Position numbers and translations under genes: made by a program | Shown: one piece after another, positions 53,744 to 62,815 of the stretch | Layout: each line of letters begins with the position of its first letter | How positions within the stretch are numbered: the stretch's first letter is position 1 | Assembly: GCF_026410085.1 (NCBI RefSeq) | Contig: NZ_CP112866.1 | Coordinates: 4,587,001-4,651,000, forward strand | Reading direction: 5' to 3' | DNA: 64,000 nucleotides | DNA from: Pseudomonas quebecensis | GTDB taxonomy: Bacteria; Pseudomonadota; Gammaproteobacteria; Pseudomonadales; Pseudomonadaceae | The notes under the pieces: model-generated | What the model was told of the DNA's origin: nothing | The model's database searches: none | What the model saw: only the letters and a program-made list of their open reading frames with translations

Positions 53744-54757
53744 ATGTCGGCGGTACGCATCGGCCCATATACATTGCAGAACGGCTTGATTCTCGCCCCC
53801 ATGGCGGGCGTCACCGACCAGCCCTTTCGTCAGCTGTGCAAACGATTGGGCGCCGGGCTGGTCGTGTCGGAAATGGTCACCAGCGACATGAGTCTGTGGA
53901 ACACCCGCAAGTCGCGGATGCGCATGATCCACGAAGGTGATCCCGAGCCGCGCTCGGTGCAGATCGCCGGGGGTGATGCGCAGATGCTGGCGGATGCGGC
54001 CAGAGCCAATGTGGAGCTGGGTGCGCAGATCATCGATATCAACATGGGCTGCCCGGCCAAGAAGGTCTGCAACAAGGCCGCCGGTTCCGCGTTGTTGAAG
54101 GATGAGCAGTTGGTTGCCGAGATCCTGCAGGCCGTTGTCGCCGCAGTCGATGTGCCGGTGACCCTAAAGATTCGCACCGGCTGGGACCGGGACAACAAAA
54201 ACGGCCTGACGGTGGCGAAGATCGCCGAACAGGCAGGCATTACAGCGCTGGCGGTGCATGGCCGCACCCGCGCCGACCTTTACACCGGTGAAGCCGAGTA
54301 CGACACCATCGCCGCGATCAAGCAGGCGGTGTCGATGCCGGTGTTTGCCAATGGCGACATCGACTCCGCCGAGAAAGCCCGGCGCGTACTTCACGCGACC
54401 GGTGCCGATGGCCTGTTGATTGGCCGTGCCGCCCAGGGGCGGCCGTGGATTTTTCGTGAGATCGAGCACTTCCTGCGTACCGGCGAAACCTTGCCGGCAC
54501 CGGAGCTGATCGAGGTGGAACGCATTCTGCTAGAGCATCTGGCCGCCCTGCACGCCTTCTATGGAGACGTGATGGGAGTACGCATTGCTCGCAAGCATGT
54601 CGGCTGGTATCTCGCAACCTTGCCGGGCGCCAAGGAGTTTCGCGCCCACTTCAATCGTTTGGATGATACGGAAGCACAGTGCGCCAACGTTCGTGAGTTC
54701 TTCGCCGGACGTTACAAGAGCCTGGTGACAGGGGACGGAGAGGGGGTGGCCGCATGA
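53744..54757 (+). CDS. dusB: tRNA-dihydrouridine synthase B
   Basis: The 337-residue protein is a flavin enzyme of the Dus family. It has [16 protein letters not shown] at the N-terminus, the catalytic cysteine in [12 protein letters not shown], and a C-terminal helical domain. It reduces uridines in the D-loop of tRNA. It overlaps fis by four bases (ATGA); dusB-fis is the normal enterobacterial and pseudomonad arrangement. Confidence 0.96.
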   Translation: MSAVRIGPYTLQNGLILAPMAGVTDQPFRQLCKRLGAGLVVSEMVTSDMSLWNTRKSRMRMIHEGDPEPRSVQIAGGDAQMLADAARANVELGAQIIDINMGCPAKKVCNKAAGSALLKDEQLVAEILQAVVAAVDVPVTLKIRTGWDRDNKNGLTVAKIAEQAGITALAVHGRTRADLYTGEAEYDTIAAIKQAVSMPVFANGDIDSAEKARRVLHATGADGLLIGRAAQGRPWIFREIEHFLRTGETLPAPELIEVERILLEHLAALHAFYGDVMGVRIARKHVGWYLATLPGAKEFRAHFNRLDDTEAQCANVREFFAGRYKSLVTGDGEGVAA

Positions 54758-55074
54758 CGATGATGACCGAGACTTTAGTGAGTGGAACAGCACCCGTGAG
54801 CGACAACGTCAATTTGAAACAGCACCTCAACACGCCGAGCGAAGAAGGCCAGACCCTTCGCGGGAGTGTCGAGAAGGCGCTGCACAATTATTTCGCCCAC
54901 CTGGAAGGCGCTTCCGTCACGGACGTCTACAACCTGGTGCTCTCCGAAGTCGAGGCGCCCTTGCTCGAAAGCGTGATGAACTACGTCAAGGGCAACCAGA
55001 CCAAAGCCAGCGAGCTGCTGGGCCTCAACCGTGGGACCCTGCGCAAAAAGCTCAAGCAGTACGATTTGCTGTAA
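54754..55074 (+). CDS. fis: DNA-binding protein Fis
   Basis: The 106-residue protein ends in the Fis helix-turn-helix ([27 protein letters not shown]). The N-terminal half has the beta-hairpin arms of Fis. It bends DNA and affects rRNA promoters and recombination. It overlaps dusB, so they share transcripts. A terminator follows at 55092. Confidence 0.96.
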   Translation: MTMMTETLVSGTAPVSDNVNLKQHLNTPSEEGQTLRGSVEKALHNYFAHLEGASVTDVYNLVLSEVEAPLLESVMNYVKGNQTKASELLGLNRGTLRKKLKQYDLL

Positions 55075-55091
55075 GCATTCAATCCAACCAG

Positions 55092-55124
55092 AAAGGCGCC
55101 CGCGTAAAAACGGTCGCCTTTTTT
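55092..55124 (+). terminator. Intrinsic terminator of dusB-fis
   Basis: AAAGGCGcCCG and CGGtCGCCTTT form a stem with one mismatch around CGTAAAAA, followed by a run of T's. It lies 18 bases past the fis stop. Confidence 0.9.
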
Positions 55125-55155
55125 GCTGACTCCCTTGCTTTTGATGGAAATTGAA

Positions 55156-56763
55156 ATGACCGACCAGACCACCCGCCTGCCGATCCGCCGCGCCTTGATC
55201 AGTGTCTCCGACAAGACCGGGATCCTCGAATTTGCCCGGGAGCTGGAAGCCCTGGGTGTGGAAATCCTCTCCACGGGCGGGACCTTCAAACTGCTGCAGG
55301 ACAACGGCGTGGCCGCAGTGGAAGTGGCGGACTACACCGGATTCGCAGAAATGATGGATGGCCGGGTCAAGACCCTGCACCCGAAAATCCACGGTGGCAT
55401 CCTCGGCCGTCGCGGCATCGACGACGCCATCATGAGCGAGCACGGTATCAAGCCGATCGACCTGGTGGCCGTTAACCTCTACCCGTTCGAAGCCACCATC
55501 AACAAACCAGGCTGCGACTTGCCGACCGCCATCGAAAACATCGATATCGGCGGCCCGACCATGGTCCGCTCGGCGGCCAAGAACCACAAAGACGTGGCCA
55601 TCGTGGTCAATGCCAGTGACTACGCCCAGGTACTCGAAAGCCTGAAAGCCGGGGGCCTGACCTACGCCCAGCGTTTCGACCTGATGCTCAAGGCGTTCGA
55701 ACACACCGCCGCCTACGACGGCATGATCGCCAACTACATGGGCACCGTGAACCAGGCCGCCGAAACCCTCAGCACGGAAGGCCGCAGCCAGTTCCCGCGC
55801 ACCTTCAACAGCCAGTTCATCAAGGCCCAGGAAATGCGCTACGGCGAGAACCCGCACCAGAGCGCGGCGTTCTACGTGGAAGCCAAGCCGGCCGAAGTGG
55901 GCATCGCCACCGCGACCCAACTGCAAGGCAAGGAGCTGTCCTACAACAACGTGGCCGACACCGACGCTGCGCTCGAATGCGTCAAGAGCTTCGTCAAGCC
56001 GGCCTGCGTCATCGTCAAACACGCCAACCCGTGCGGCGTGGCCGTCAGCCCGGATGCCGAAGGCGGCATTCGCCAGGCCTACGAACTGGCCTACGCCACC
56101 GACACCGAGTCGGCCTTCGGCGGGATCATCGCCTTCAACCGTGAACTGGACGCTGAGACCGCCAAGGCCATCGTCGACCGTCAGTTCGTTGAAGTGATCA
56201 TCGCCCCAAGCGTCAGTGAAGAAGCTCGCGCCATCGTTGCAGCGAAAGCCAATGTGCGCCTGCTGGCCTGCGGCGAGTGGTCGGCTGACCGCGCAGCGGC
56301 CTGGGACTACAAGCGTGTCAATGGCGGCCTGCTGGTCCAGAGCCGCGACATCGGCATGATCGGCGCCGACGACCTGAAAGTGGTAACCCGGCGGGCACCG
56401 ACCGAGCAGGAGATCCACGACCTGATCTTCGCCTGGAAAGTGGCCAAGTACGTTAAATCCAACGCCATCGTCTACGCCAAGAACCGTCAGACCATCGGTG
56501 TCGGCGCCGGCCAGATGAGCCGTGTGAACTCGGCGCGTATCGCCGCGATCAAGGCTGAACACGCCGGTTTGCAGGTAGCGGGTTCGGTGATGGCTTCCGA
56601 TGCGTTCTTCCCGTTCCGCGACGGTCTGGACAACGCCGCCAAGGCAGGCGTCACCGCCGTGATCCAACCGGGCGGCTCGATGCGCGACGCCGAAGTGATT
56701 GCCGCGGCCGACGAAGCTGGCATTGCCATGGTCTTCACCGGCATGCGCCACTTCCGCCACTGA
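55156..56763 (+). CDS. purH: Bifunctional AICAR formyltransferase / IMP cyclohydrolase
   Basis: The 535-residue protein has the N-terminal MGS-like IMP cyclohydrolase ([20 protein letters not shown]) and the C-terminal AICAR transformylase with [11 protein letters not shown]. It catalyses the last two steps of IMP synthesis. The start at 55156 gives the conserved N-terminus. purD follows after 177 bases, with an inverted repeat between them. Confidence 0.97.
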   Translation: MTDQTTRLPIRRALISVSDKTGILEFARELEALGVEILSTGGTFKLLQDNGVAAVEVADYTGFAEMMDGRVKTLHPKIHGGILGRRGIDDAIMSEHGIKPIDLVAVNLYPFEATINKPGCDLPTAIENIDIGGPTMVRSAAKNHKDVAIVVNASDYAQVLESLKAGGLTYAQRFDLMLKAFEHTAAYDGMIANYMGTVNQAAETLSTEGRSQFPRTFNSQFIKAQEMRYGENPHQSAAFYVEAKPAEVGIATATQLQGKELSYNNVADTDAALECVKSFVKPACVIVKHANPCGVAVSPDAEGGIRQAYELAYATDTESAFGGIIAFNRELDAETAKAIVDRQFVEVIIAPSVSEEARAIVAAKANVRLLACGEWSADRAAAWDYKRVNGGLLVQSRDIGMIGADDLKVVTRRAPTEQEIHDLIFAWKVAKYVKSNAIVYAKNRQTIGVGAGQMSRVNSARIAAIKAEHAGLQVAGSVMASDAFFPFRDGLDNAAKAGVTAVIQPGGSMRDAEVIAAADEAGIAMVFTGMRHFRH

Positions 56764-56789
56764 TCCACTGCGTGAAGTAGCGAGCTTAT

Positions 56790-56914
56790 AGCTGCAAGCG
56801 GCAAGTAAGAGTAGACCGGGATCGCTTTTACTTTCGCTTGCAGCCTCATTCATTAAAGGCTGCGCAACGTAGGGTGAGGCAATGCAGATTGCTTTTAACT
56901 TGCCGCTTGCAGCT
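56790..56914. repeat. Widely spaced 17-base inverted repeat between purH and purD
   Basis: The arms AGCTGCAAGCGGCAAGT (56790-56806) and ACTTGCCGCTTGCAGCT (56898-56914) are exact reverse complements separated by 91 bases. The motif (GCTGCAAGC, GCTTGCAGC) recurs near 56835, so this looks like a dispersed P. fluorescens intergenic repeat rather than a regulatory site. Confidence 0.7.
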
Positions 56915-56940
56915 TTTAACTTCCTTTGAAGGAGTCTGAC

Positions 56941-58233
56941 TTGAATGTTTTGATCATCGGCAGCGGCGGCCGTGAACACGCCCTGGCCTGGAAAGTTGCC
57001 CAGGACCCTCGCGTCCAGACAGTTTTCGTCGCCCCCGGCAACGCCGGCACCGCTATCGAAGCCAAGTGTGAAAACGTCGCGATCGACGTACTGGCCCTTG
57101 AGCAACTGGCCGACTTCGCCGAAAAAAACGTGTCCCTGACCATCGTCGGCCCGGAAGTACCGCTGGTAGCCGGTGTGGTGGACCTGTTCCGCAGCCGTGG
57201 CCTGGACTGCTTCGGCCCCACCGCCGGTGCCGCGCAATTGGAAGGTTCGAAAGCCTTTACCAAGGATTTCCTGGCCCGCCACAAGATCCCGACCGCCGAT
57301 TACCAGAACTTCACCGAGATCGAGCCGGCCCTGGCTTACCTGCGTGAAAAAGGTGCGCCAATCGTGATCAAGGCCGACGGCCTGGCCGCCGGTAAAGGCG
57401 TGATCGTCGCGATGACCCTGCAGGAAGCCGAAGACGCCGTGCGCGACATGCTTGCCGGCAACGCCTTCGGGGAGGCGGGTTCGCGTGTCGTCATCGAAGA
57501 ATTCCTCGACGGCGAAGAAGCCAGCTTCATCGTGATGGTCGACGGCAAGAACGTGCTGCCAATGGCCACCAGCCAGGACCACAAGCGCGTCGGCGACGGC
57601 GATACCGGCCCGAATACCGGCGGCATGGGCGCCTACTCCCCGGCACCGGTGGTCACCGCCGACGTGCACCAGCGCGTCATGGATCTGGTGATCTGGCCGA
57701 CCGTGCGCGGCATGGCCGACGAAGGCAACGTGTACACCGGTTTTCTCTACGCCGGCCTGATGATCGATAAAGCCGGTAACCCCAAAGTCATCGAGTTCAA
57801 CTGCCGCTTCGGCGACCCGGAAACCCAACCGGTGATGCTGCGCCTGCAATCGAGCCTGGTACTGCTGGTGGAGGCCGCCCTGGCCCAGGCCCTGGACAAG
57901 GTTGAAGCTCAGTGGGACCCACGTCCGAGTGTCGGCATTGTGCTGGCGGCCGGCGGCTACCCTGCCGACTACGCCAAGGGCGACGTGATCGAAGGCCTGG
58001 ATGCGGCGGCTACGCTGGAAGGCAAGGTGTTCCACGCAGGCACGGCGCTCAAGGATGGCCAGGTCGTCACTGCCGGCGGCCGTGTGTTGTGTGCCACCGC
58101 CATGGGCGCCAGTGTCGATGCCGCCCAACAGCAGGCGTATAAACTGGCCGCCAGGATCAACTGGAACGGCTGTTTCTACCGCAAGGACATCGGCTACCGC
58201 GCCATTGCCCGCGAACGTGGCCAGAACAGCTGA
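56941..58233 (+). CDS. purD: Phosphoribosylamine-glycine ligase
   Basis: The 430-residue protein has the PurD N-terminus (NVLIIGSGGREHALAWK), an ATP-grasp fold, and the PurD-type domain ends. It joins glycine to phosphoribosylamine in purine synthesis. The start is TTG at 56941: AAGGAG lies seven bases before it and the protein start matches the family. A second TTG at 56926 lies over that ribosome site and is rejected. Confidence 0.96.
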   Translation: MNVLIIGSGGREHALAWKVAQDPRVQTVFVAPGNAGTAIEAKCENVAIDVLALEQLADFAEKNVSLTIVGPEVPLVAGVVDLFRSRGLDCFGPTAGAAQLEGSKAFTKDFLARHKIPTADYQNFTEIEPALAYLREKGAPIVIKADGLAAGKGVIVAMTLQEAEDAVRDMLAGNAFGEAGSRVVIEEFLDGEEASFIVMVDGKNVLPMATSQDHKRVGDGDTGPNTGGMGAYSPAPVVTADVHQRVMDLVIWPTVRGMADEGNVYTGFLYAGLMIDKAGNPKVIEFNCRFGDPETQPVMLRLQSSLVLLVEAALAQALDKVEAQWDPRPSVGIVLAAGGYPADYAKGDVIEGLDAAATLEGKVFHAGTALKDGQVVTAGGRVLCATAMGASVDAAQQQAYKLAARINWNGCFYRKDIGYRAIARERGQNS

Positions 58234-58266
58234 ACAGCGACTACCCAGTAGCTATCCGTTCGGTTA

Positions 58267-58289
58267 GGCAAGGGCCCAAGGCCCTTGCC
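58267..58289. terminator. Strong hairpin after purD (possible terminator)
   Basis: GGCAAGGGCC (58267-58276) and GGCCCTTGCC (58280-58289) pair perfectly around CAA, 33 bases after the purD stop. No T-run follows, so it may act as a weak or Rho-linked terminator or an mRNA-stabilising stem. Confidence 0.5.
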
Positions 58290-58347
58290 GTATACAGGCC
58301 TGCCGCGCATAGTTAACCCGTGCATCAACCTACGAAGGGATTTCGCC

Positions 58348-61119
58348 GTGCGCTGGCTCAGGATCGCCATAGGTTTCACTGTCAGTCTGCTGACGCTGCT
58401 CTGCCTGCTCCCGGCCCAGGCCGCCGCGCAAGGCAGTGGCTGGGCAGTATTGCTTGATGAACAGGCCGATCTGCAGTTGAGCGACATCCGCTCCTCTCGC
58501 TACACCAATCAATTCAGCCCCATCGAACTGGACCGCATTACCGCTGCGGAACCGGACGGTGCGTTGTGGGTGCGTTTCAGGCTGCAACCCGGCAAGCACG
58601 AGCAGGTGCTGCGGGTATTCGCCCCGGACCTGTCGCAACTGAGCCTCTACGTGCTCGACGGCGACACCCTGGTGGAACAACAGAACACCGGCACCCGCCA
58701 GCCCCAGGCGCAGCGCCCGCTGCCCAGCAGTGACTTCATGCTGCCGCTGCCGCAGAGCCAGAGACCGCTCGAGGTCTACCTGCGCCTGGTCTCGGAACAT
58801 GAGCTGCGCCCTTACATCACCCTGGAACCGGCCGTACTGGCGGCCGCCGACCAGACCCAGACGCTGATCTACGGCCTGTTGTTCGGCTGCCTGCTGATGC
58901 TGATCCTGCACAACCTCACGCGCTTCGCCTACCACCGCTCGCGCAGCAGCCTGTGGCTGGCGGCCTGCGAAACGTTACTGATGCTCAGCCTGGCGCTGCT
59001 GCTCAACCTGGTCGGCCCGTGGCTGCCCAATTGGCATGCGATCCAAACCCCTGGCGCCTACCTGGCCCTGCTGCTGACGGCGCCGTGCGGCCTGATGTTT
59101 GCCTATCGCTTCTTCATGCCGCTGGGCCCTCACATGCTGAACCGGCTGTTGATGGCCGACATCCTGCTGATCGTGCTGTGCGGCCTGCTGCTGTTGTTCG
59201 TCAACACCTTGCCGCTGAATATCATCACCTACGTCCTGGTGGCCCTGGCGGGCCTGAGCATGTTGTTCGTCTCGGCCTACCATTGGCAGCAAGGCTACCG
59301 TCCGGCGCGCCTGTTCGTGGCCGGCATGGTGGTTTTCAATATCGGCACCCTGATCATCCTGCCGGCACTGCTGGGCCTGACGATGGTATCGCCCCAGGGC
59401 CTGATCGTGACGCTGCTCGCCTTTATCTGCATCAGCGGCCTGCTGATGAGCCTGGCCTTGGGCGAACGTCAGCGTGCCATTGTCGAGGCACGTTTCAGCC
59501 TCAGCCGCGACCTGGCCGCCAGCAATGCCGAAATCGCCGCCAAGGCCGAGTTCCTGGCGAAGATCAGCCACGAAATCCGCACACCGATGAACGGCGTACT
59601 GGGCATGACCGAACTGCTGCTCGGCACGCCGCTGTCGGTGAAACAGCGCGACTACGTACAAACCATCCACAGTGCGGGCAACGAACTGCTGACGCTGATT
59701 AACGAGATTCTCGACATTTCCAAGCTCGAGTCCGGCCAGATCGAACTGGACGACGTGCAGTTCGACCTCAACGCGCTGATCGACGATTGCCTGAGTATCT
59801 TCCGCGCCAAGGCCGAGCAGCAGAACGTCGAGCTGATCAGCTTTATCCAGCCCCAGGTACCCCGCGTCATCAGCGGCGATCCGACGCGCCTGCGCCAGGC
59901 CATGTTGAGCCTGCTGGAAAACGCCCTGCATAAAACCGATGAAGGCGAAGTGCTGATCGTGGTGGCCCTGGACGACCGCAGCACCAAGCCTCGCCTGCGC
60001 ATCGCCGTGCAGGACAGCGGCGTACCGATGGATGCCGCCGAGCGTGACGCCCTGCTGCACAGCGAACTGCACAGCAAGAACTTCCTCTCGGCCACGCGCC
60101 TGAGCGGCCACCTGGGGCTGGTGATCGCTCGCCAGCTGATCCTGTTGATGAACGGCGAATTCGGCATCAAGAGCGGCAGCCATCAGGGCAGCACCTTATG
60201 GTTGACCCTGCCCCTGGACCCCGAGCGCCTGGAGCACCCGACTTCCGACCTCGACGGCCCGCTCAAAGGCGCCCGCGTGCTGGTGGTGGACGACAACGAC
60301 ACCTGTCGCAAAGTGCTGGTGCAACAATGCTCGGCCTGGGGCCTCAACGTCAGCGCCGTGCCCTCGGGCAAGGAAGCGCTGGCGCTGCTGCGCACCAAGG
60401 CGCACTTGCGTGATTACTTCGATGTGGTGCTGCTGGACCAGAACATGCCCGGCATGACCGGCATGCAGTTGGCGGCCAAGATCAAGGAAGACCCGAGCCT
60501 GAACCACGACATTCTGTTGATCATGCTCACCGGCATCAGCAATGCGCCCAGCAAGATCATCGCGCGTAACTGCGGGATCAAGCGCATCCTGGCCAAACCG
60601 GTGGCCGGCTATACCTTAAAGACGACCCTGGCCGACGAACTGACCCAGCGCAGCAAAGGCAACATTGCGCCGCGCCCCGCCCCCAACGCGCCGGAAGCAG
60701 TCACGGTGCCCAGCGACTTCCGCATCCTGGTGGCGGAAGACAACAGCATCTCCACCAAGGTAATTCGCGGCATGCTCGGCAAACTCAACCTCAACCCGGA
60801 CACCGCCAGCAACGGCGAGGAAGCGCTGGAGGCGATGAAAGCCCAGCGCTATGACCTGGTGTTGATGGACTGCGAAATGCCGATCCTTGATGGCTTCTCA
60901 GCCACCCAGCAACTGCGTGCGTGGGAAGTCAGCCACCAACGCATCCGCACGCCGGTGGTGGCGCTCACTGCGCATATCCTCTCGGAGCACAAAGAGCGTG
61001 CACGCCAGGCCGGTATGGACGGGCACATGGCCAAGCCGGTGGAGTTGTCGCAGTTGCGCGAGTTGGTGGAGTTCTGGGTGGCGCAGCGCCAACAGCGGCC
61101 CGAACACGCCCCGTCCTGA
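58348..61119 (+). CDS. retS: Hybrid sensor histidine kinase RetS
   Basis: The 923-residue protein has a signal sequence, a 7TMR-DISMED2 sensor domain, seven membrane segments (about residues 180-375), a HisKA domain with His408 (KISHEIRTPMNGV), an HATPase, and two receiver domains with phospho-acceptors Asp697 and Asp841. RetS of P. aeruginosa counteracts GacS and so controls the Gac/Rsm switch between acute and biofilm states. The GTG at 58348 has AAGGGA seven bases upstream; the frame is open to 58285. Confidence 0.93.
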   Translation: MRWLRIAIGFTVSLLTLLCLLPAQAAAQGSGWAVLLDEQADLQLSDIRSSRYTNQFSPIELDRITAAEPDGALWVRFRLQPGKHEQVLRVFAPDLSQLSLYVLDGDTLVEQQNTGTRQPQAQRPLPSSDFMLPLPQSQRPLEVYLRLVSEHELRPYITLEPAVLAAADQTQTLIYGLLFGCLLMLILHNLTRFAYHRSRSSLWLAACETLLMLSLALLLNLVGPWLPNWHAIQTPGAYLALLLTAPCGLMFAYRFFMPLGPHMLNRLLMADILLIVLCGLLLLFVNTLPLNIITYVLVALAGLSMLFVSAYHWQQGYRPARLFVAGMVVFNIGTLIILPALLGLTMVSPQGLIVTLLAFICISGLLMSLALGERQRAIVEARFSLSRDLAASNAEIAAKAEFLAKISHEIRTPMNGVLGMTELLLGTPLSVKQRDYVQTIHSAGNELLTLINEILDISKLESGQIELDDVQFDLNALIDDCLSIFRAKAEQQNVELISFIQPQVPRVISGDPTRLRQAMLSLLENALHKTDEGEVLIVVALDDRSTKPRLRIAVQDSGVPMDAAERDALLHSELHSKNFLSATRLSGHLGLVIARQLILLMNGEFGIKSGSHQGSTLWLTLPLDPERLEHPTSDLDGPLKGARVLVVDDNDTCRKVLVQQCSAWGLNVSAVPSGKEALALLRTKAHLRDYFDVVLLDQNMPGMTGMQLAAKIKEDPSLNHDILLIMLTGISNAPSKIIARNCGIKRILAKPVAGYTLKTTLADELTQRSKGNIAPRPAPNAPEAVTVPSDFRILVAEDNSISTKVIRGMLGKLNLNPDTASNGEEALEAMKAQRYDLVLMDCEMPILDGFSATQQLRAWEVSHQRIRTPVVALTAHILSEHKERARQAGMDGHMAKPVELSQLRELVEFWVAQRQQRPEHAPS

Positions 61120-61140
61120 CTTGAAATGCAATTGCAATGC

Positions 61141-61160
61141 GGGAGGGGCTTGCCCCTCCC
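61141..61160. repeat. REP-type hairpin after retS
   Basis: GGGAGGGG and CCCCTCCC pair around CTTG. It is a short REP element in the 99-base gap between retS and the MarC-family gene. Confidence 0.75.
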
Positions 61161-61218
61161 ACATTGCTCTGTGTCGCCTGTTAGACTCTCCCCACTTTTA
61201 CTGTCGCGAGCCACCCCC

Positions 61219-61815
61219 ATGCTCCACGTGTTATTCAGCGTTTACCTGAAGATGCTGGTGCTCTACAGCCCGTTCTTCGTGTTGTCCTGCTTTATCAGCC
61301 TGACCCGTGGTTATTCCAGCAAAGAACGGCGGCGCCTGGCCTGGAAAGTGGCGTTGGCGACCCTGGTTTCCAGCGTATTGCTCTACTTGTTCGGCCGGGT
61401 GATTTTCAGTGTGTTCGGTATTACCGTGGACGCGTTTCGCATCGGCGCCGGCAGCGTGTTGTTCATCTCCGCCCTGGGCATGGCCCAGGGCAAGTCGGCG
61501 GTGCAGACCGACAACGTGCAGCAGGACGTCACCATTGTGCCGCTGACCATCCCGCTCACCGTCGGCCCCGGCACCATCGGTGCGCTGCTGGTGATGGGCG
61601 TCAGCCAGCCGCACTGGGACGACAAACTCACTGCCATCCTCAGCATCGCCCTGGCCAGCCTCACGGTGGGTGTGGTGCTGTATCTGTCCAACCGTATCGA
61701 ACGCATTCTCGGTGACCAGGGCCTGCAGATTGTCAGCCGCCTCATGGGCCTGTTTGTGTGCGCCCTCGCCGCGCAAATCATCTTCACCGGCGTGCGCGGT
61801 TATCTGGTGCCTTAG
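61219..61815 (+). CDS. MarC-family membrane protein
   Basis: The 198-residue protein has six predicted membrane segments with the MarC/UPF0056 pattern (LVLYSPFFVLSCFISLTRGYS, PLTIPLTVGPGTIGALLVMG, LMGLFVCALAAQIIFTG). The function is unknown; the old link to multidrug resistance is not supported. The start at 61219 is the first methionine of the conserved part; its ribosome site is poor (GCGAG). Its end overlaps the convergent gene by four bases. Confidence 0.88.
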   Translation: MLHVLFSVYLKMLVLYSPFFVLSCFISLTRGYSSKERRRLAWKVALATLVSSVLLYLFGRVIFSVFGITVDAFRIGAGSVLFISALGMAQGKSAVQTDNVQQDVTIVPLTIPLTVGPGTIGALLVMGVSQPHWDDKLTAILSIALASLTVGVVLYLSNRIERILGDQGLQIVSRLMGLFVCALAAQIIFTGVRGYLVP

Positions 61816-62591
61816 ATCCGGTACTTGGCAATCGCCAAGTGCACCTTGTCGCCGGCGCTCTCGCGCATCAACCGGATGGTTTTTTCGTTGACCACCGAGG
61901 TACTCAACACCAGGCAGGTCTGCCCGCTGAAGGCCTCGAACGACGAGCTGTCCCATTCCAGGAACGGCAGCCCCACCTGTTTGCTCGCGCCCTGGGTGCT
62001 GTAGGTCACCAGCACCATGGTCAATTCACCGTCCGACTCGGCACAGGACGCCAGGCCAAAATCACCGCCCTGATGCACCATGCTGTTGCGTTTGAACAGC
62101 TCGAAAGACGCCGGTTGCTGCTTCAAGGCCTCCAGTGCATCAGCGGCCAGCTTCGGCAGCGCGGCCAGCAGCGGCCCGGACAGCGATGTCGACGCCAGCA
62201 ACGTGGCGATGAGATTCAGTGCCGCCAGTTGCACCGTCAGGCCCCTGCCGGAACTCGAGACGCGCTCGAAGCGGCTGCGCACCGGCAGCCAGCCCAGGCT
62301 GATCATCACCTTGATAAATTCGTCATACCAGGCTTCGCTGCCGCGCTGGATATTCAACACATCGCTGACGTAACTGCTGGCCAGCAGGTAGCTTTTGCGA
62401 ATGTACTCGCGGTTAAGCCCCGACAGGCCCTCGGCAAACGAAATCACGCCGTTGTTGACCACCGCCGCATTGCTGTCTTCGTCGGTGTCCAACACCTGCG
62501 TGACAGGCGCTCCCGGTGCGCCGGGCAGTTTGTAGGCGGCAATCAACTTGCGCCGCTTTGCCGTATTGATCCTTCTGTGATGTCGCTCCAT
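61812..62591 (-). CDS. Protein of unknown function (259 aa)
   Basis: The frame starts at ATG 62591 with GGAG eight bases upstream, and reads 259 residues. The N-terminus is basic (MERHHRRINTAKRRKL). A helical region (SYLLASSYVSDVLNIQR, WYDEFIKVMISLGWLPV) follows, and the C-terminal half is strand-rich (FLEWDSSSFEAFSGQTCLVLSTSVV). No signal peptide or membrane segment is clear, although a mildly hydrophobic stretch (LTVQLAALNLIATLLAS) exists. I recognise no family. Codon use fits the neighbours. It lies between the MarC-family gene and cobJ, with no operon link evident. Confidence 0.7.
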   Translation of the reverse strand: MERHHRRINTAKRRKLIAAYKLPGAPGAPVTQVLDTDEDSNAAVVNNGVISFAEGLSGLNREYIRKSYLLASSYVSDVLNIQRGSEAWYDEFIKVMISLGWLPVRSRFERVSSSGRGLTVQLAALNLIATLLASTSLSGPLLAALPKLAADALEALKQQPASFELFKRNSMVHQGGDFGLASCAESDGELTMVLVTYSTQGASKQVGLPFLEWDSSSFEAFSGQTCLVLSTSVVNEKTIRLMRESAGDKVHLAIAKYRI

Positions 62592-62692
62592 TTCAGTTCT
62601 CCACAAGCACCCCACATGGGGCTTGCTTTCACCCTAGTCCAGGGCTCGGCGGCGCTGCCATACGACAAACAACGCTTGCGCACAGCCAGCGT

Positions 62693-62720
62693 AAAACACT
62701 GCCCCGCAATTACGGGGCAG
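62693..62720 (-). terminator. Probable terminator of cobJ
   Basis: On the minus strand CTGCCCCG and CGGGGCAG pair perfectly over a 6-base loop, followed by TGTTTT. It lies about 95 bases past the cobJ stop. Confidence 0.7.
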
Positions 62721-62815
62721 CTCACTGGACGTTCCGGTTTTCGTTGTGCAAAAAAGAAAAAAGCGCCGAAAACACCAGGCGATCACCCAGGGTTTATCGG
62801 AGTTTTCATGCAGCC

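Noticed and set aside
54775..58128. Long open frame on the minus strand opposite fis, purH and purD
   Set aside because: It spans several well-supported genes on the other strand and shows no recognisable protein features.
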